NCBI GenBank assembly: GCA_021807105.1 | Contig: JAKAPL010000018.1 | Location: 1 to 59,435, forward strand | Length of the DNA stretch: 59,435 nt | Source: Myxococcales bacterium | GTDB taxonomy: Bacteria; Myxococcota; Myxococcia; Myxococcales; JAKAPL01 | Direction of reading: 5' to 3' | Shown: positions 17,146 to 25,002 of the stretch, piece by piece | How positions within the stretch are numbered: position 1 is the first letter of the stretch | Layout: the number at the start of each line of letters is the position of its first letter | Position numbers and translations under genes: made by a program | The notes under the pieces: model-generated | Databases searched by the model: none | What the model was told of the DNA's origin: nothing | Seen by the model: the letters and a program-made list of their open reading frames with translations, nothing else

Positions 17146-19043
17146 CGGGTCCCTGCCGCGAGAGTCTGCCGGCAACCCTTCTCGAGGCTGTACTGGTACG
17201 TCCCCAGCTCGTCCCGCCAGTACTCACCCTCGTACGGCCAGTACTCTTCGCCCGCGCCCGCGACCGTCGAATGCCGGTACCGGCGCAGCCTCTCCGCCTG
17301 CGCGGCCTGTCCCGCGAGCTGCCGCTCGAGGACCTGCTTCTCCCGCTCCTCGGTCTCGAACTGGATCCGAAGGGCCTTGCCGAGCAAGTCCCGGAGCTCG
17401 TCGCGCTGGGCCTCCAGACGCGAGCGGGCCACGAGGCCGGCCTTGTTCCGAGCCGCCTGCCGATCGGATCGCAGCTCCGCGAGCAGCGCTTGCGTGAGAC
17501 GACCGCGGCCGAGCCCCGCCGGCCCGTGCTCGACCGTCGCAATTTCCCCCTGCAGCTCCTGGATGGAGGCGTTCCTCCGTTTCAGTTCTTCGTCGGACAG
17601 CGCGAGCTTCAAGACCCGATCGAGGATCGCGTTGCTGCCCGCGAGCCGCTGCCGTCGCTGGATGTCGTCGAGCGAAGCGTAGAACGCCTCCGGGGACGGA
17701 TTCCCCGCGGTGATCCTCGCCAACTCCTGCTCCACCGGCCCGTAGATCCGCTCGAAGTCGGCGATGGCCGCGCGCGCCTCCACGTACCGGCAATTCTCGT
17801 AATAGATGATCGCCTTCACGGTCAGCAGCTCGGGGAAATAGTCGTCCGCGAAGAACGGGGCGTGCAGCGTGACCATGTTCCCGAGCGCGTGCTCGTCGTC
17901 CCCCATCCGGTAGTACGCCCAGGCCGCCTCGTAGAGGGCTTCGAGCCACTGCGGGCCGCCGCGCGAGACCTTGCCGTAGTAGAAGACCGCGTTGCGGTTC
18001 TGGCGCGCCTCGAAGTGGATGCGGGCGAGGTTCATGAAGGCGAGATCCCGCGTCTTCCAGTCGCGGATCCCCCACGGTGCCCGCGGGTTGGTCACCCGGA
18101 CGACGTCCTTGAAAGCGACGAGCGCGGGCTCCAGGCTTTGGGGTGAAGCCGGTTGGCCGGGCGCCAGGCCGATCTCCGCATCCTGGTATTCGGCCGTGCC
18201 GACGAGGAAGCGCGCCTTGGCGTAGTAGCTGCCGGCCTCACCCGCCGGACGGGAGCCGCCGCGCGGCCTCGGCACGAGCCCGGCGAGTCGCTTCGCCTCG
18301 GACAGCGACGCCCGCCCCTCCGCGGCCAGGCCGTCGTGCATCTGGCCGGCGGCGCGTTCCAGGTACCATCGCGCGAGCAGGTAGTGGAATTCGTCCTGGT
18401 AGCGGCTGGGGAACGGGGCGTTCGCCCAGCGGGCTACGTCATCGAGGATCAGCGTATCGTCGACCGACTTGCGGCCGATGAAGAAGAGCCACTCCAGGCT
18501 CGGCTTGAAGTACCTGCCCGCCTCTCCCCGCGCGAGCACGTTCGAGAAGTGGTGGAGCGCGGAGCGGTACAGCCCCATCTTGTAGAGTGCCTTGGCGAGC
18601 AGATACTCGGCCTCCGCGGCTTGCGCCTGCGTCCCCGCGTCCCCGAGCGCGCGGAACGCGAGGCTCGCCGCCTGGCCGTAGCTCCCGGCGCGCAGGAGAC
18701 CGTTCGCCTTCGGAAGCACCCAGGACGGGGGACCGTGCTTGCCGCGCGGAAGCGGCGGCGGCCCAACCGGTGCGGGCGCCGCCGCCACCGGGGCCGGCGC
18801 GACCGGCGGCGCTGGCGGCGCCTGTCCAGAAAGATCGAGCCCCGGCATCATCGTCGGGGCTGGCGCCGCGGGCATCGCCTTCTTGCGGCGAGGTTCCCGT
18901 CTTGCCTTCCTCTTTTTCTTCTTGGGGGTCTGGCTCGCCTGCCGATTGCCGGAGAGATCCAGCCCCTCGAACGACATCTGGGCAGCCGCGGTCGAAGACG
19001 CGATCAGCGCCGCCAGGTAAACGATCCCGAGCTTCTTCGGCAT
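17142..19043 (-). CDS. gltC: periplasmic protein GltC-like
   Basis: 633 aa. A signal peptide ends at AAA-Q. It is followed by two copies of a short G-LDLSG motif (FEGLDLSGN, MPGLDLSGQ) flanking a Lys/Arg-rich patch. The central part is TPR-like, and a coiled-coil-like Arg/Glu/Leu-rich region lies near the C-terminus. The ATG at 19043 has GGAG six nt upstream. It follows gltB by 15 nt and overlaps gltD by 4 nt. In M. xanthus gltC lies next to gltA and gltB and encodes a periplasmic member of the complex; the LDLSG N-terminus is the feature I associate with it. NfsC is the sporulation counterpart. Confidence 0.72.
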   Translation of the reverse strand: MPKKLGIVYLAALIASSTAAAQMSFEGLDLSGNRQASQTPKKKKRKARREPRRKKAMPAAPAPTMMPGLDLSGQAPPAPPVAPAPVAAAPAPVGPPPLPRGKHGPPSWVLPKANGLLRAGSYGQAASLAFRALGDAGTQAQAAEAEYLLAKALYKMGLYRSALHHFSNVLARGEAGRYFKPSLEWLFFIGRKSVDDTLILDDVARWANAPFPSRYQDEFHYLLARWYLERAAGQMHDGLAAEGRASLSEAKRLAGLVPRPRGGSRPAGEAGSYYAKARFLVGTAEYQDAEIGLAPGQPASPQSLEPALVAFKDVVRVTNPRAPWGIRDWKTRDLAFMNLARIHFEARQNRNAVFYYGKVSRGGPQWLEALYEAAWAYYRMGDDEHALGNMVTLHAPFFADDYFPELLTVKAIIYYENCRYVEARAAIADFERIYGPVEQELARITAGNPSPEAFYASLDDIQRRQRLAGSNAILDRVLKLALSDEELKRRNASIQELQGEIATVEHGPAGLGRGRLTQALLAELRSDRQAARNKAGLVARSRLEAQRDELRDLLGKALRIQFETEEREKQVLERQLAGQAAQAERLRRYRHSTVAGAGEEYWPYEGEYWRDELGTYQYSLEKGCRQTLAAGTR

Positions 19044-19058
19044 TCGCTCCTCGCCGCC

Positions 19059-19745
19059 CTAGTGTCCGCCGCCCCCGAACAGGAACGAGAACCCGACGTT
19101 GAACACCAGTTGGCCCTGGACGCCTCCGGCCTCGTACAGGTAGTCGCGCAGCTCGAGCGCGACCGCCATCCCGTCGGAGACGAAGAAGCGCTCGCCCACG
19201 CCCGGGCCGAGGGCCGGAGCGACGGTGGTCTTGGCGGCCGTCGTTCCGTCCGGCGCTGCCGGCAACCCCGCGAGGATCGCGCCCGCCCCGAGGAGGAGCG
19301 AGAAGTCGAAGTGGAGCACTTCGTCGCCCACGAGCCTCAGCTTGCCATAGATGGGGGTCCAACCGAACTCGACGAGCCCGAAGCCGCTCATCTGACCGGG
19401 CAGCTCGGCGAGCTGCGCCGAGGTCGGGCCACCACAGGAGAGTCCCGAACCCACGGACGCGCAGGCGTTCGCCTCGCCCGCCGAGAACGAGAGGCCGTAT
19501 CCGAGCTTCGCGCCGAGGTAGAACGCCTCGTCGAGGTGGTAGCCGATCGAGAGCTGCGGGATGATCTTCTCGAGGAACGGATCCGCGAGCGAGAACCCCA
19601 GTCCGGGCGTGACCTCCAGCTTGCCCGCGACGCTGAAGAGCCGTCCGGAGACCGGTGGGATCCAGCTCGCGAGCCCCGGCGGCGCGTCCGTCGCGTCCTG
19701 GCCGGCCCCGAGCACGAGGGCGGCGATCACGAGGCTCGCGGTCAC
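19059..19745 (-). CDS. gltB: outer-membrane beta-barrel protein GltB-like
   Basis: 228 aa from GTG at 19745, overlapping the gltA stop as GTGA. It has a short signal peptide and then alternating amphipathic strands typical of an 8- to 12-stranded barrel (KLEVTPGLGFSLADPF, LSIGYHLDEAFYLGAKLGYG, FDFSLLLGAGA, GQLVFNVGFSFLFGG). GWTPIYGKL recurs in GltA as AWTPMYGKL, so the two barrels are homologous. In M. xanthus GltA, GltB and GltH are outer-membrane barrels of the gliding complex. Which of the two barrels here is A and which B is inferred from gene order only. Confidence 0.72.
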   Translation of the reverse strand: MTASLVIAALVLGAGQDATDAPPGLASWIPPVSGRLFSVAGKLEVTPGLGFSLADPFLEKIIPQLSIGYHLDEAFYLGAKLGYGLSFSAGEANACASVGSGLSCGGPTSAQLAELPGQMSGFGLVEFGWTPIYGKLRLVGDEVLHFDFSLLLGAGAILAGLPAAPDGTTAAKTTVAPALGPGVGERFFVSDGMAVALELRDYLYEAGGVQGQLVFNVGFSFLFGGGGH

Positions 19746-20503
19746 GGTGCGTCCTTCCCGCCCGGGGACGGCAACCAGAAGGTCGCCACCGCGCTCGCGA
19801 GGAGCGGCCGCTCCAGCATGCCCGGCTCCCCCGTCGCGTGATCCACGTAGAAGACATACCGGGCCTCGATCCCGGCCGAGAACCAGTCGGTGAAGAACAG
19901 GCGCTCACCGACGCCCACGTCGCCCGCGGGCAGGAGGCCCTGCTCTCCGCCGGCCCCATCCAGGCCGGCGAGGACGTACAGGTCGAAGTGCAGGATCGAG
20001 TTCGCGACGGCGAGCTTGCCGTACATGGGCGTCCAGGCGAGATCGAGCCCCCCCAGGTAGCGCATCCGGGTCGCATAGAACTGCGAGGAGAGCACCTCCT
20101 TCGCGGTCACGACGTTGTCGGTCTCCTGATCGCCGTAGTAGTCAAAGTGAGCGACCAGCGAGAAGGGGTCGGAGATCGCGAAGGCGATCTGCCCGCCGCC
20201 TCCCCACTTCTGGAAGAAGGCGTCGTTGAACGACGCCGTCCCGTCCAGCGTGAAGCTCAGCCGATGCGCGAGCCGGAAACTCTCCGGCTGCACGCTCTTG
20301 ACTCGGTCCGCGAGCTTGGCGTCCTGGCCGGCCGGGTTCGTCGTCTCCGCTTCCGCGGCCATGGCGCCGGACGGTTTCGACGCTCCCGACTTTTCCCCCA
20401 CCGGCGTCTGCGCCTGCGCGGCGGCCGCCGGCGCACCGCAGAGGACCGCGAGGAAGCCCAGGGGGGCGATCCACATGGGAATCTGTGGTAGGGGGCGCCG
20501 CAC
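19742..20503 (-). CDS. gltA: outer-membrane beta-barrel protein GltA-like, first gene of the glt run
   Basis: 253 aa. The signal peptide ends near AAAA-QAQ, followed by a polar linker and barrel strands (FRLAHRLSFTLDGTASFNDA, FSLVAHFDYYGDQ, LHFDLYVLAG, FSAGIEARYVFYVDH). The motif AWTPMYGKL is shared with the downstream barrel. The start is MRRPL at 20503; an internal ATG at 20476 (MWIAPLG) is also possible and would leave an adequate signal. It overlaps gltB by 4 nt. It heads the operon; upstream lie a hairpin and a 21-bp repeat array. It could equally be called NfsA. Confidence 0.72.
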   Translation of the reverse strand: MRRPLPQIPMWIAPLGFLAVLCGAPAAAAQAQTPVGEKSGASKPSGAMAAEAETTNPAGQDAKLADRVKSVQPESFRLAHRLSFTLDGTASFNDAFFQKWGGGGQIAFAISDPFSLVAHFDYYGDQETDNVVTAKEVLSSQFYATRMRYLGGLDLAWTPMYGKLAVANSILHFDLYVLAGLDGAGGEQGLLPAGDVGVGERLFFTDWFSAGIEARYVFYVDHATGEPGMLERPLLASAVATFWLPSPGGKDAP

Positions 20504-20559
20504 CGAGTCCCCACTCTAGCGAGTACAGAGACGGTGGGCAATATCCTCGTCCGTGGAGC

Positions 20560-20580
20560 GGCCCAACTTTTTCTTGGGCC
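20560..20580. other. perfect 7-bp stem hairpin upstream of gltA
   Basis: The arms GGCCCAA and TTGGGCC enclose a 7-nt pyrimidine loop on the plus strand. Neither strand has a U-tract after the stem, so a classical terminator is unlikely. It lies about 60 bp upstream of the gltA start and could be an operator or part of the leader. Two poor sigma-70-like boxes can be drawn nearby on the minus strand (TTGGGC-17-TATTGC; TTGCCC-17-TAGAGT); I cannot choose between them. Confidence 0.5.
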
Positions 20581-20652
20581 TCGGGTCTCGGGTGCGGGAG
20601 GGGGAGCGGGCGCGGGCGGTCAGCCGCTGCCGGAGGTCGATCACGGGCTGCT

Positions 20653-21089
20653 GAGCGCTCGTCCGGGCCGGACGAGCAGCCGTTCAGGCGAGACGAGCAC
20701 TCGTCAGGGCGAGATCAGCGCTCGTCTGGGCGAGATCAGCGCTCGTCTAGGCCAGACGAGCAGCCGTCTGGGCTAGACGAGCAGCCGTCTGGGCCAGACG
20801 AGCAGCCGTCTGGGCGAGACGAGCAGCCGTCTGGGCGAGACGAGCAGCCGTCTGGGCTAGACGAGCAGCCGTCTGGGCGAGATCAGCGCTCGTCTGGGCT
20901 AGACGAGCACCCGTCTGGGCGAGCCCAGCGCTCGACAGGGCGAGCCCAGCGCTCGACAGGGCGAGCCCAACGCTCGACAGGGCGAGATCAGCGCTCGACA
21001 GGCCGAGACCGGCGCTCGACAGGCCGAGACCAGCGCTCGACAGGCCGAGACCAGCGCTCGACAGGGCGAGATCAGCGCTCGGCAGGCGG
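20653..21089. repeat. 21-bp tandem repeat array 2 (about 20 units)
   Basis: About twenty 21-bp units in perfect phase. A left/central block is built on GACGAGCAGCCGTCTGGGC, and a right block on AGCGCTCGACAGG. Many central units contain AGACG-6 nt-CGTCT, a small hairpin. In the central six units the only variable base (T/C/G) is the third position of a Leu codon in the minus frame LAQTAAR; it is also silent in one plus frame (WARRAAV). The array lies between gltA and a divergent lipoprotein gene. No spacers, so not a CRISPR. Confidence 0.95.
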
Positions 21090-21103
21090 ATCGGCTCCGA
21101 CAA
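20747..21103 (-). CDS. possible heptad-repeat ORF within array 2
   Basis: 118 codons from a TTG. The product is about 16 heptads of the form L-A/G-L/Q-S/T-S/A-A/V-G/D/R (LALSSAG, then LAQTAAR). Leu is invariant and other changes are mostly conservative (A/G, S/T, A/V) or silent. The array continues past the TAG at 20747 in the same frame but meets a second stop. Those two nonsense changes suggest decay of the C-terminal part. The ribosome site is weak (AAGGG about 12 nt upstream). It is on the same strand as and upstream of gltA. It may be a real small alanine-rich coiled coil, a relic, or non-coding repeat DNA. Confidence 0.3.
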   Translation of the reverse strand: MSEPIRLPSADLALSSAGLGLSSAGLGLSSAGLGLSSADLALSSVGLALSSAGLALSSAGLAQTGARLAQTSADLAQTAARLAQTAARLAQTAARLAQTAARLAQTAARLAQTAARLA

Positions 21104-21181
21104 TAGGCGACGAGCCCTTTTTCGGGGACGCTCCGTGACGAGCTACACGGGCAGAGGGATTTCACGGTAGAGTGCCCGCCC

Positions 21182-21667
21182 GTGTCCGTCCGACTGCCCC
21201 TGCTCGCGTTCTCCGCCGCCGCCTGGCTCGCCGCCTGCTGTACCCCGACGCCGATTCCCCCGCCCCCGGTTCCGGCGGTCGACGGCGGCTACCTCACGTT
21301 CTCGCCGGAGGGTCTCTGGCTGACCGCAGGGCCCGGAGACTCGGCCGCCGGCGTGATCTCGATCGGGAACGCGGGACTCCAGGACGCCCAGGTCACCTCG
21401 GTGACCGTCGCGGGCGCGACGCGCCCGGTCTTCTCGGTCGCTCCGGCGAACCTCGACGTTGCCGCCGGCGACGCCGGGGTCGTCACCGTGACGTACGCGC
21501 CTCCCACCTGCCTCCTGGACGGCGGTCAGGATCGAGCTTCGCTGGAGGTCGAGAGCGACGCGGTGAACACCCCGACCTTCTCCGTCACGCTCGTCGGGTC
21601 GTGCGCGTCCCCGGACGCGGGCGTCCCTGCGCCTCCCGACGGCGGCGTCGACGGCGGGGCCGCCTGA
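21182..21667 (+). CDS. small lipoprotein with Ig-like (ASH/choice-of-anchor) domain
   Basis: 161 aa from a GTG. The signal ends in lipobox LAAC (C19). A proline-rich linker precedes one beta-sandwich repeat of the ASPM/SPD-2/Hydin type (SAAGVISIGNAGLQDAQVTS, VTVTYAPP, SVTLVGSC). It ends in a low-complexity DAG/DGG tail, common in myxobacterial surface lipoproteins. Such domains usually mediate protein binding in the envelope. It stands alone between array 2 and the convergent msrB, whose stop is 6 bp away. No enzymatic motif. Confidence 0.8.
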   Translation: MSVRLPLLAFSAAAWLAACCTPTPIPPPPVPAVDGGYLTFSPEGLWLTAGPGDSAAGVISIGNAGLQDAQVTSVTVAGATRPVFSVAPANLDVAAGDAGVVTVTYAPPTCLLDGGQDRASLEVESDAVNTPTFSVTLVGSCASPDAGVPAPPDGGVDGGAA

Positions 21668-21673
21668 ACGGCT

Positions 21674-22096
21674 TCAGCGTTCCACGAGCGGCGGCAGCGC
21701 CGTCCCTTCGGGGATGTGCCGCAGCGCGGCGGAGTTGATGCAGTAACGTAACCCGGCCGGGGGCGGGCCGTCGCGGAAGACGTGGCCGAGATGGCCGTCG
21801 CAGCGGGCGCACCGAACCTCGGTACGAACGCTCCCATGCGATTCATCCCGGCGCTCGATCACCGCGCCCGGACCCATGGGATCGAGAAACGAGGGCCAGC
21901 CGGTGCCCGACTCGAACTTACGGCCGGCGTGGAAGAGGGGCGCGTGGCATCCCGCGCAGACATAGGTGCCGGGTTCGTGCGTCCCCGCGTAGCAGCCGGA
22001 GAACGGCGTCTCCGTCCCGGCACGCCGCAGCACCTCGAACTGTTCGGAGGTCAGGCGCCGCCTCCATTCGTCATCGCCGAGCGTGAGCTTGTCCAT
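21674..22096 (-). CDS. msrB: peptide-methionine (R)-S-oxide reductase MsrB
   Basis: 140 aa from ATG at 22096, which has AAGG five nt upstream; a GTG two codons earlier is too close to that site. It reduces methionine-R-sulfoxide in proteins. The four zinc cysteines are C47, C50, C96 and C99. The catalytic cysteine is C119 in RYCINSAAL (usual RYCVNSASL), and the substrate loop GTGWPSF is intact. It has no signal peptide, so it is cytoplasmic. Its start is 15 bp from the stop of the upstream outer-membrane protein gene, so the two may be co-transcribed. Confidence 0.95.
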   Translation of the reverse strand: MDKLTLGDDEWRRRLTSEQFEVLRRAGTETPFSGCYAGTHEPGTYVCAGCHAPLFHAGRKFESGTGWPSFLDPMGPGAVIERRDESHGSVRTEVRCARCDGHLGHVFRDGPPPAGLRYCINSAALRHIPEGTALPPLVER

Positions 22097-22111
22097 GGCC
22101 ACCTTCCCCGC

Positions 22112-22963
22112 TCAGGTGGGCAGGAAGAGTTTGATGCCTACGAGGATCATCCGATCGTTCCATTGTACGATCTGCTGGCGGTAGGCGACGTCGAAGGCGA
22201 ACCCCTGGACCACGACGCCCGCCCCCGCCGAGGCGAAGTTCCCGTTGATGAGCCCGTCGTACAGGTAGCCCGCGCGCAGGGCGACGAGCCCGGCGAGGAA
22301 GTACTCGCCGCCCAGGTGCCAGTCGAAGACGGGCTGCGGCGTCGCGAGGTTCACGACCGCGTCGCCGGCGACGTGGTAGCTCGCGTCGGTCCCCACCGCG
22401 GCCGCGAGCGCCACCTCCCTCGGGGCGAGGACGTTGTTCTCGACCCCGATGAGGTTGTATCCGATCCCGGTGATCGTGAGGATGTCCAGCGGCTTGATGA
22501 TGAGCGCCGCGTCGCCGGTGATGGCGTTGATCGGCTGCGCCATGCCGAAGTCGAGCCAGTGGCCCGAGAAGCCGAGGTAGATCATCCCGGCGAGGGGGAA
22601 GCTCATCGCGAGGCGGAGGTCGTTGCCCGAAAAGCGGGAGGCCTCCGTGCCCGAGGCGAGGTGGGTGTAGTCGATCCCGACCGCGAGGGGGGAGGTGTTG
22701 GAATCGACGATCGAGCCGTTCCAGTAGGTCGCCGGGGCGCCGGGGGCGTAACCGAAGAAGCCGTCGAGCTCGTAGCGCGGGGCGAGCGACATCGCCGCGG
22801 GGTTGTCGACGATGGCGTCGTTGCTCGTGCCGACGGCCCGGAAGGCGTCGCCCATGCCGACGGAGCGAACGCCGGCGACGGTTTCCGGCGTGTACGTCTC
22901 GACGGCCGCGCGGGCGGGGAGGGGGAGCGCGAGGAGCAGCGCAACGAGGAAAGACCGGCTCAT
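22112..22963 (-). CDS. predicted outer-membrane beta-barrel protein (UPF0164/FadL-like)
   Basis: 283 aa with a signal peptide ending ARA-A. The early motif SVGMGDAFRAVGTSNDAIVDN, with NPAA, is the conserved N-terminus of PorV/PorQ/UPF0164 and FadL-like barrels. The remainder alternates short polar and aromatic strands (YLGFSGHWLDFGMAQ, FDWHLGGEYFLAG, VALRAGYLYDG) and ends with a strand at the C-terminus. Substrate and role are unknown. It lies upstream of msrB on the same strand and is divergent from the membrane protein at 23041. Confidence 0.75.
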   Translation of the reverse strand: MSRSFLVALLLALPLPARAAVETYTPETVAGVRSVGMGDAFRAVGTSNDAIVDNPAAMSLAPRYELDGFFGYAPGAPATYWNGSIVDSNTSPLAVGIDYTHLASGTEASRFSGNDLRLAMSFPLAGMIYLGFSGHWLDFGMAQPINAITGDAALIIKPLDILTITGIGYNLIGVENNVLAPREVALAAAVGTDASYHVAGDAVVNLATPQPVFDWHLGGEYFLAGLVALRAGYLYDGLINGNFASAGAGVVVQGFAFDVAYRQQIVQWNDRMILVGIKLFLPT

Positions 22964-23040
22964 GGCGGGGGCAGGCTAGCGAAGGGCCTTGCGGAGCACA
23001 AGCATTCCTCCCGGGAACCGGATTGGACTATGCTCGGGGC

Positions 23041-23718
23041 GTGGTCGTTTTCCTGCTCGCCGCCTCCCTGTTGTCGGCCGGACCGTCCCTGTGGAGCTAC
23101 CGGACTCCGGACGGGATCGAGCATTACGTGGAGAGCGAGGTCGACGTGCCCGCGCCCTTCCGGCGGGCGGCGCGGCCGGTGGATCTGTCCGGCGTCTCGC
23201 TCAACCGGAATCTGGAGAAGGGGTTCGAGAACGCCGCCCACGAGGCCGCCCGTGCCGCGCAGATGCGCGCGGACGCCGAGGACGCGAAGAGGTTGCCTGC
23301 CGGCACGTGGGCGATGCTCCGCCTCCTCCCCGGCCGCGTCCCGCTCGCCGCGGGGGGAATCGCCTTCGCCCTCGTGGCCCTCCTGCTCGGCCGGCTGTTG
23401 CGCCGCTCTCCCTCCCGGGCGTGGCTGGGGCGCGTCGCCCGCGTCGCCGGGTGGGTCACGGCCGCCTGCGTCCTGCTCCTCGTGGTCCGGCTGGCGCTGC
23501 CCCACGCTCCGGCTTGGGAGCGATCGCTCTCCCGCTTGAGCTTCCGCGCGCTGCGCGCCCGTCAGGACGAGAACGCCGACGTCATGGACCGGAACATCGC
23601 GAAGGCCCGGATGCGGGCCCTCGGCCTCGACAGCGGCGGCGCAGGCTCCCGGGCGCGCAAACCTGCCGCTCCCTTCTGGAGCGGCTCGCAGCCCCCCGCC
23701 GGACTGCTGCGCCCCTGA
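23041..23718 (+). CDS. membrane protein of unknown function with DUF4124-like N-terminus
   Basis: 225 aa if started at the GTG at 23041, which places a signal peptide (VFLLAASLLSAGPS) at the front; a TTG at 23023 would add six residues. The exported N-terminus contains LWSYRTPDGIEHYVESEVDVP, similar in feel to DUF4124 (W-x-Y-x-D-x-x-G). Two membrane helices follow (about residues 108-125 and 140-157), then a basic tail with no recognised motif. I do not know the family. Its start is 77 bp from the divergent barrel gene. Confidence 0.65.
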   Translation: MVVFLLAASLLSAGPSLWSYRTPDGIEHYVESEVDVPAPFRRAARPVDLSGVSLNRNLEKGFENAAHEAARAAQMRADAEDAKRLPAGTWAMLRLLPGRVPLAAGGIAFALVALLLGRLLRRSPSRAWLGRVARVAGWVTAACVLLLVVRLALPHAPAWERSLSRLSFRALRARQDENADVMDRNIAKARMRALGLDSGGAGSRARKPAAPFWSGSQPPAGLLRP

Positions 23719-23764
23719 TCGGCCGCGGCCCCTCGTGCCGCACGAAGATCCCACCGGGAGGTCC

Positions 23765-23784
23765 CGAACGCCTCGCTACGCCGT
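23765..23784. repeat. dispersed 20-bp repeat, inverted copy of the unit at 58403 and 58509
   Basis: CGAACGCCTCGCTACGCCGT here is the exact reverse complement of 58403-58422 and 58509-58528. It lies just downstream of tatC, in the convergent spacer after the gene at 23041. Confidence 0.85.
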
Positions 23785-23808
23785 CCCGTGGCGCGCGATC
23801 AGGCGGGC

Positions 23809-24576
23809 TCATGTCTCTCCCGAGGCGATCTCGATCTTCGCCCGGGGGCGGCCGAAGAGGCGCGCGCCCCAGATGCCGACCTCGTACATGAGGCACATCG
23901 GAACCGCCATGATGGCGAGGTTCAGCGGGTCACCGGTCGGGGTGATGATCGCCGCGGCAATCGTGTTGAGCAGGATCGCGTAGCGGCGGTGCTTCGCGAG
24001 CCAACTGCCGTCGACGAGACCGAGCATCGCGAGCGCCGTGATGAGGAGCGGCATCTCGAAGATCAGGCCGAAGGCCAGCTCCAGCGCGAGCACGAAGGTG
24101 AGCTGGTCGGACATCGAGAGCCAGGGCTCGATCCAGGCCGCGTCATCCCCGCTCCCGACGCCGATGAGATAGGAGAGCGCCGCCGGCAGCACGAGGTAGT
24201 AACAGAAGATCGCGCCGCCCAGGAAGAACGCCGTGCCGCTCGTGACGAAGGGTACGACGTAGCGGGTCTCGCGCGGCAGCAGCGCGGGGGCGATGAACTT
24301 CCAGAGCTGGTAGAGGATGGCGGGGGACGCCAGGAAGATCCCGGCGTAGATGCCGACCTTGAGGTAGACGGTGAACTTCTCCATCACCGCCGTCGGGTGG
24401 AGCATGCGGGCGTGCGCGGGCAAGGCCGCGAGCACGGGGGCCATCAGGAAGTGGAAGATCTGCGGGGAGAACCAGCAGGCGATCCCGGCCCCGATGCCGA
24501 TCGCCCAGAGCATCCGGATGAGGCGGGTCCGCAGCTCCCCGAGGTGTTCGAGGAACGTCATGCGCACGTCGGGCAT
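23809..24576 (-). CDS. tatC: Sec-independent (twin-arginine) translocase subunit TatC
   Basis: 255 aa, the normal family length. The N-terminal motif FLEHLGELRTRL with its conserved Glu recognises the twin-arginine signal. Six membrane helices are predicted (for example near LWAIGIGAGIACWF, IYAGIFLASPAILYQLW, FFLGGAIFCYYLVLPAA). The motif F-x-F-E-x-P is present as LIFEMPLL. It forms the receptor core of the Tat pathway that exports folded proteins. Three bases separate it from the tatA/B gene upstream, so they form one operon. Confidence 0.95.
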   Translation of the reverse strand: MPDVRMTFLEHLGELRTRLIRMLWAIGIGAGIACWFSPQIFHFLMAPVLAALPAHARMLHPTAVMEKFTVYLKVGIYAGIFLASPAILYQLWKFIAPALLPRETRYVVPFVTSGTAFFLGGAIFCYYLVLPAALSYLIGVGSGDDAAWIEPWLSMSDQLTFVLALELAFGLIFEMPLLITALAMLGLVDGSWLAKHRRYAILLNTIAAAIITPTGDPLNLAIMAVPMCLMYEVGIWGARLFGRPRAKIEIASGET

Positions 24577-24579
24577 GTC

Positions 24580-24921
24580 TTACGCCTTGGCAATCGGGGG
24601 CGCGGCGGCTCCGTCGGTCGCCGGCGCGGCGGCAGGCGGCTGCGCGGGTGGCGCCTCGATCGCCGGCGGGGCAGCCAGCGGCTGCGCCCCCGCGGGAGGC
24701 AGCGAGCCGGCCGGGCGCAGGGTGAGCGGCGTCTTCTCCGCCTGCGCCTCCGCCCGATAGAGCTCTTCCTCGACCGTGTGGCGCAGATCGTCGCTCGCCC
24801 GCCGCAGCTCCTTCATCCCCTTGCCGAGAGTCCGCGCGACCTCAGGCAGCTTCTCGGGCCCGAGCAGGATGAGGGCCAAGAGGAGGATGACGACCAGCTC
24901 TCCGGGACCGATGTTGAACAT
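24580..24921 (-). CDS. tatB: Tat translocase subunit TatA/TatB
   Basis: 113 aa. It starts MFNIGPGELVVILLLALILL, the single N-terminal membrane helix of the family, followed by GPEKLPEVARTLGKGM and an amphipathic helix (KELRRASDDLRHTVEEEL). FNIG instead of FGIG, the Glu in the helix and the long amphipathic helix favour TatB over TatA. The C-terminal 60 residues are low-complexity Ala/Pro. It is the first gene of a tatB-tatC pair; no second small Tat gene is present in the window. Confidence 0.85.
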   Translation of the reverse strand: MFNIGPGELVVILLLALILLGPEKLPEVARTLGKGMKELRRASDDLRHTVEEELYRAEAQAEKTPLTLRPAGSLPPAGAQPLAAPPAIEAPPAQPPAAAPATDGAAAPPIAKA

Positions 24922-25002
24922 GGCGTCTCTCGCCGGCGCGAGGGCCGGAGAAGGGGAAGCATACTCTAAACCGCGCCGGTGTGTCGCGCCGTCCCGATCG
25001 GC

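Noticed and set aside
1-21089. Arrays 1 and 2 as CRISPR
   Set aside because: Units are contiguous with no unique spacers, the unit is too short, and no cas genes are present.
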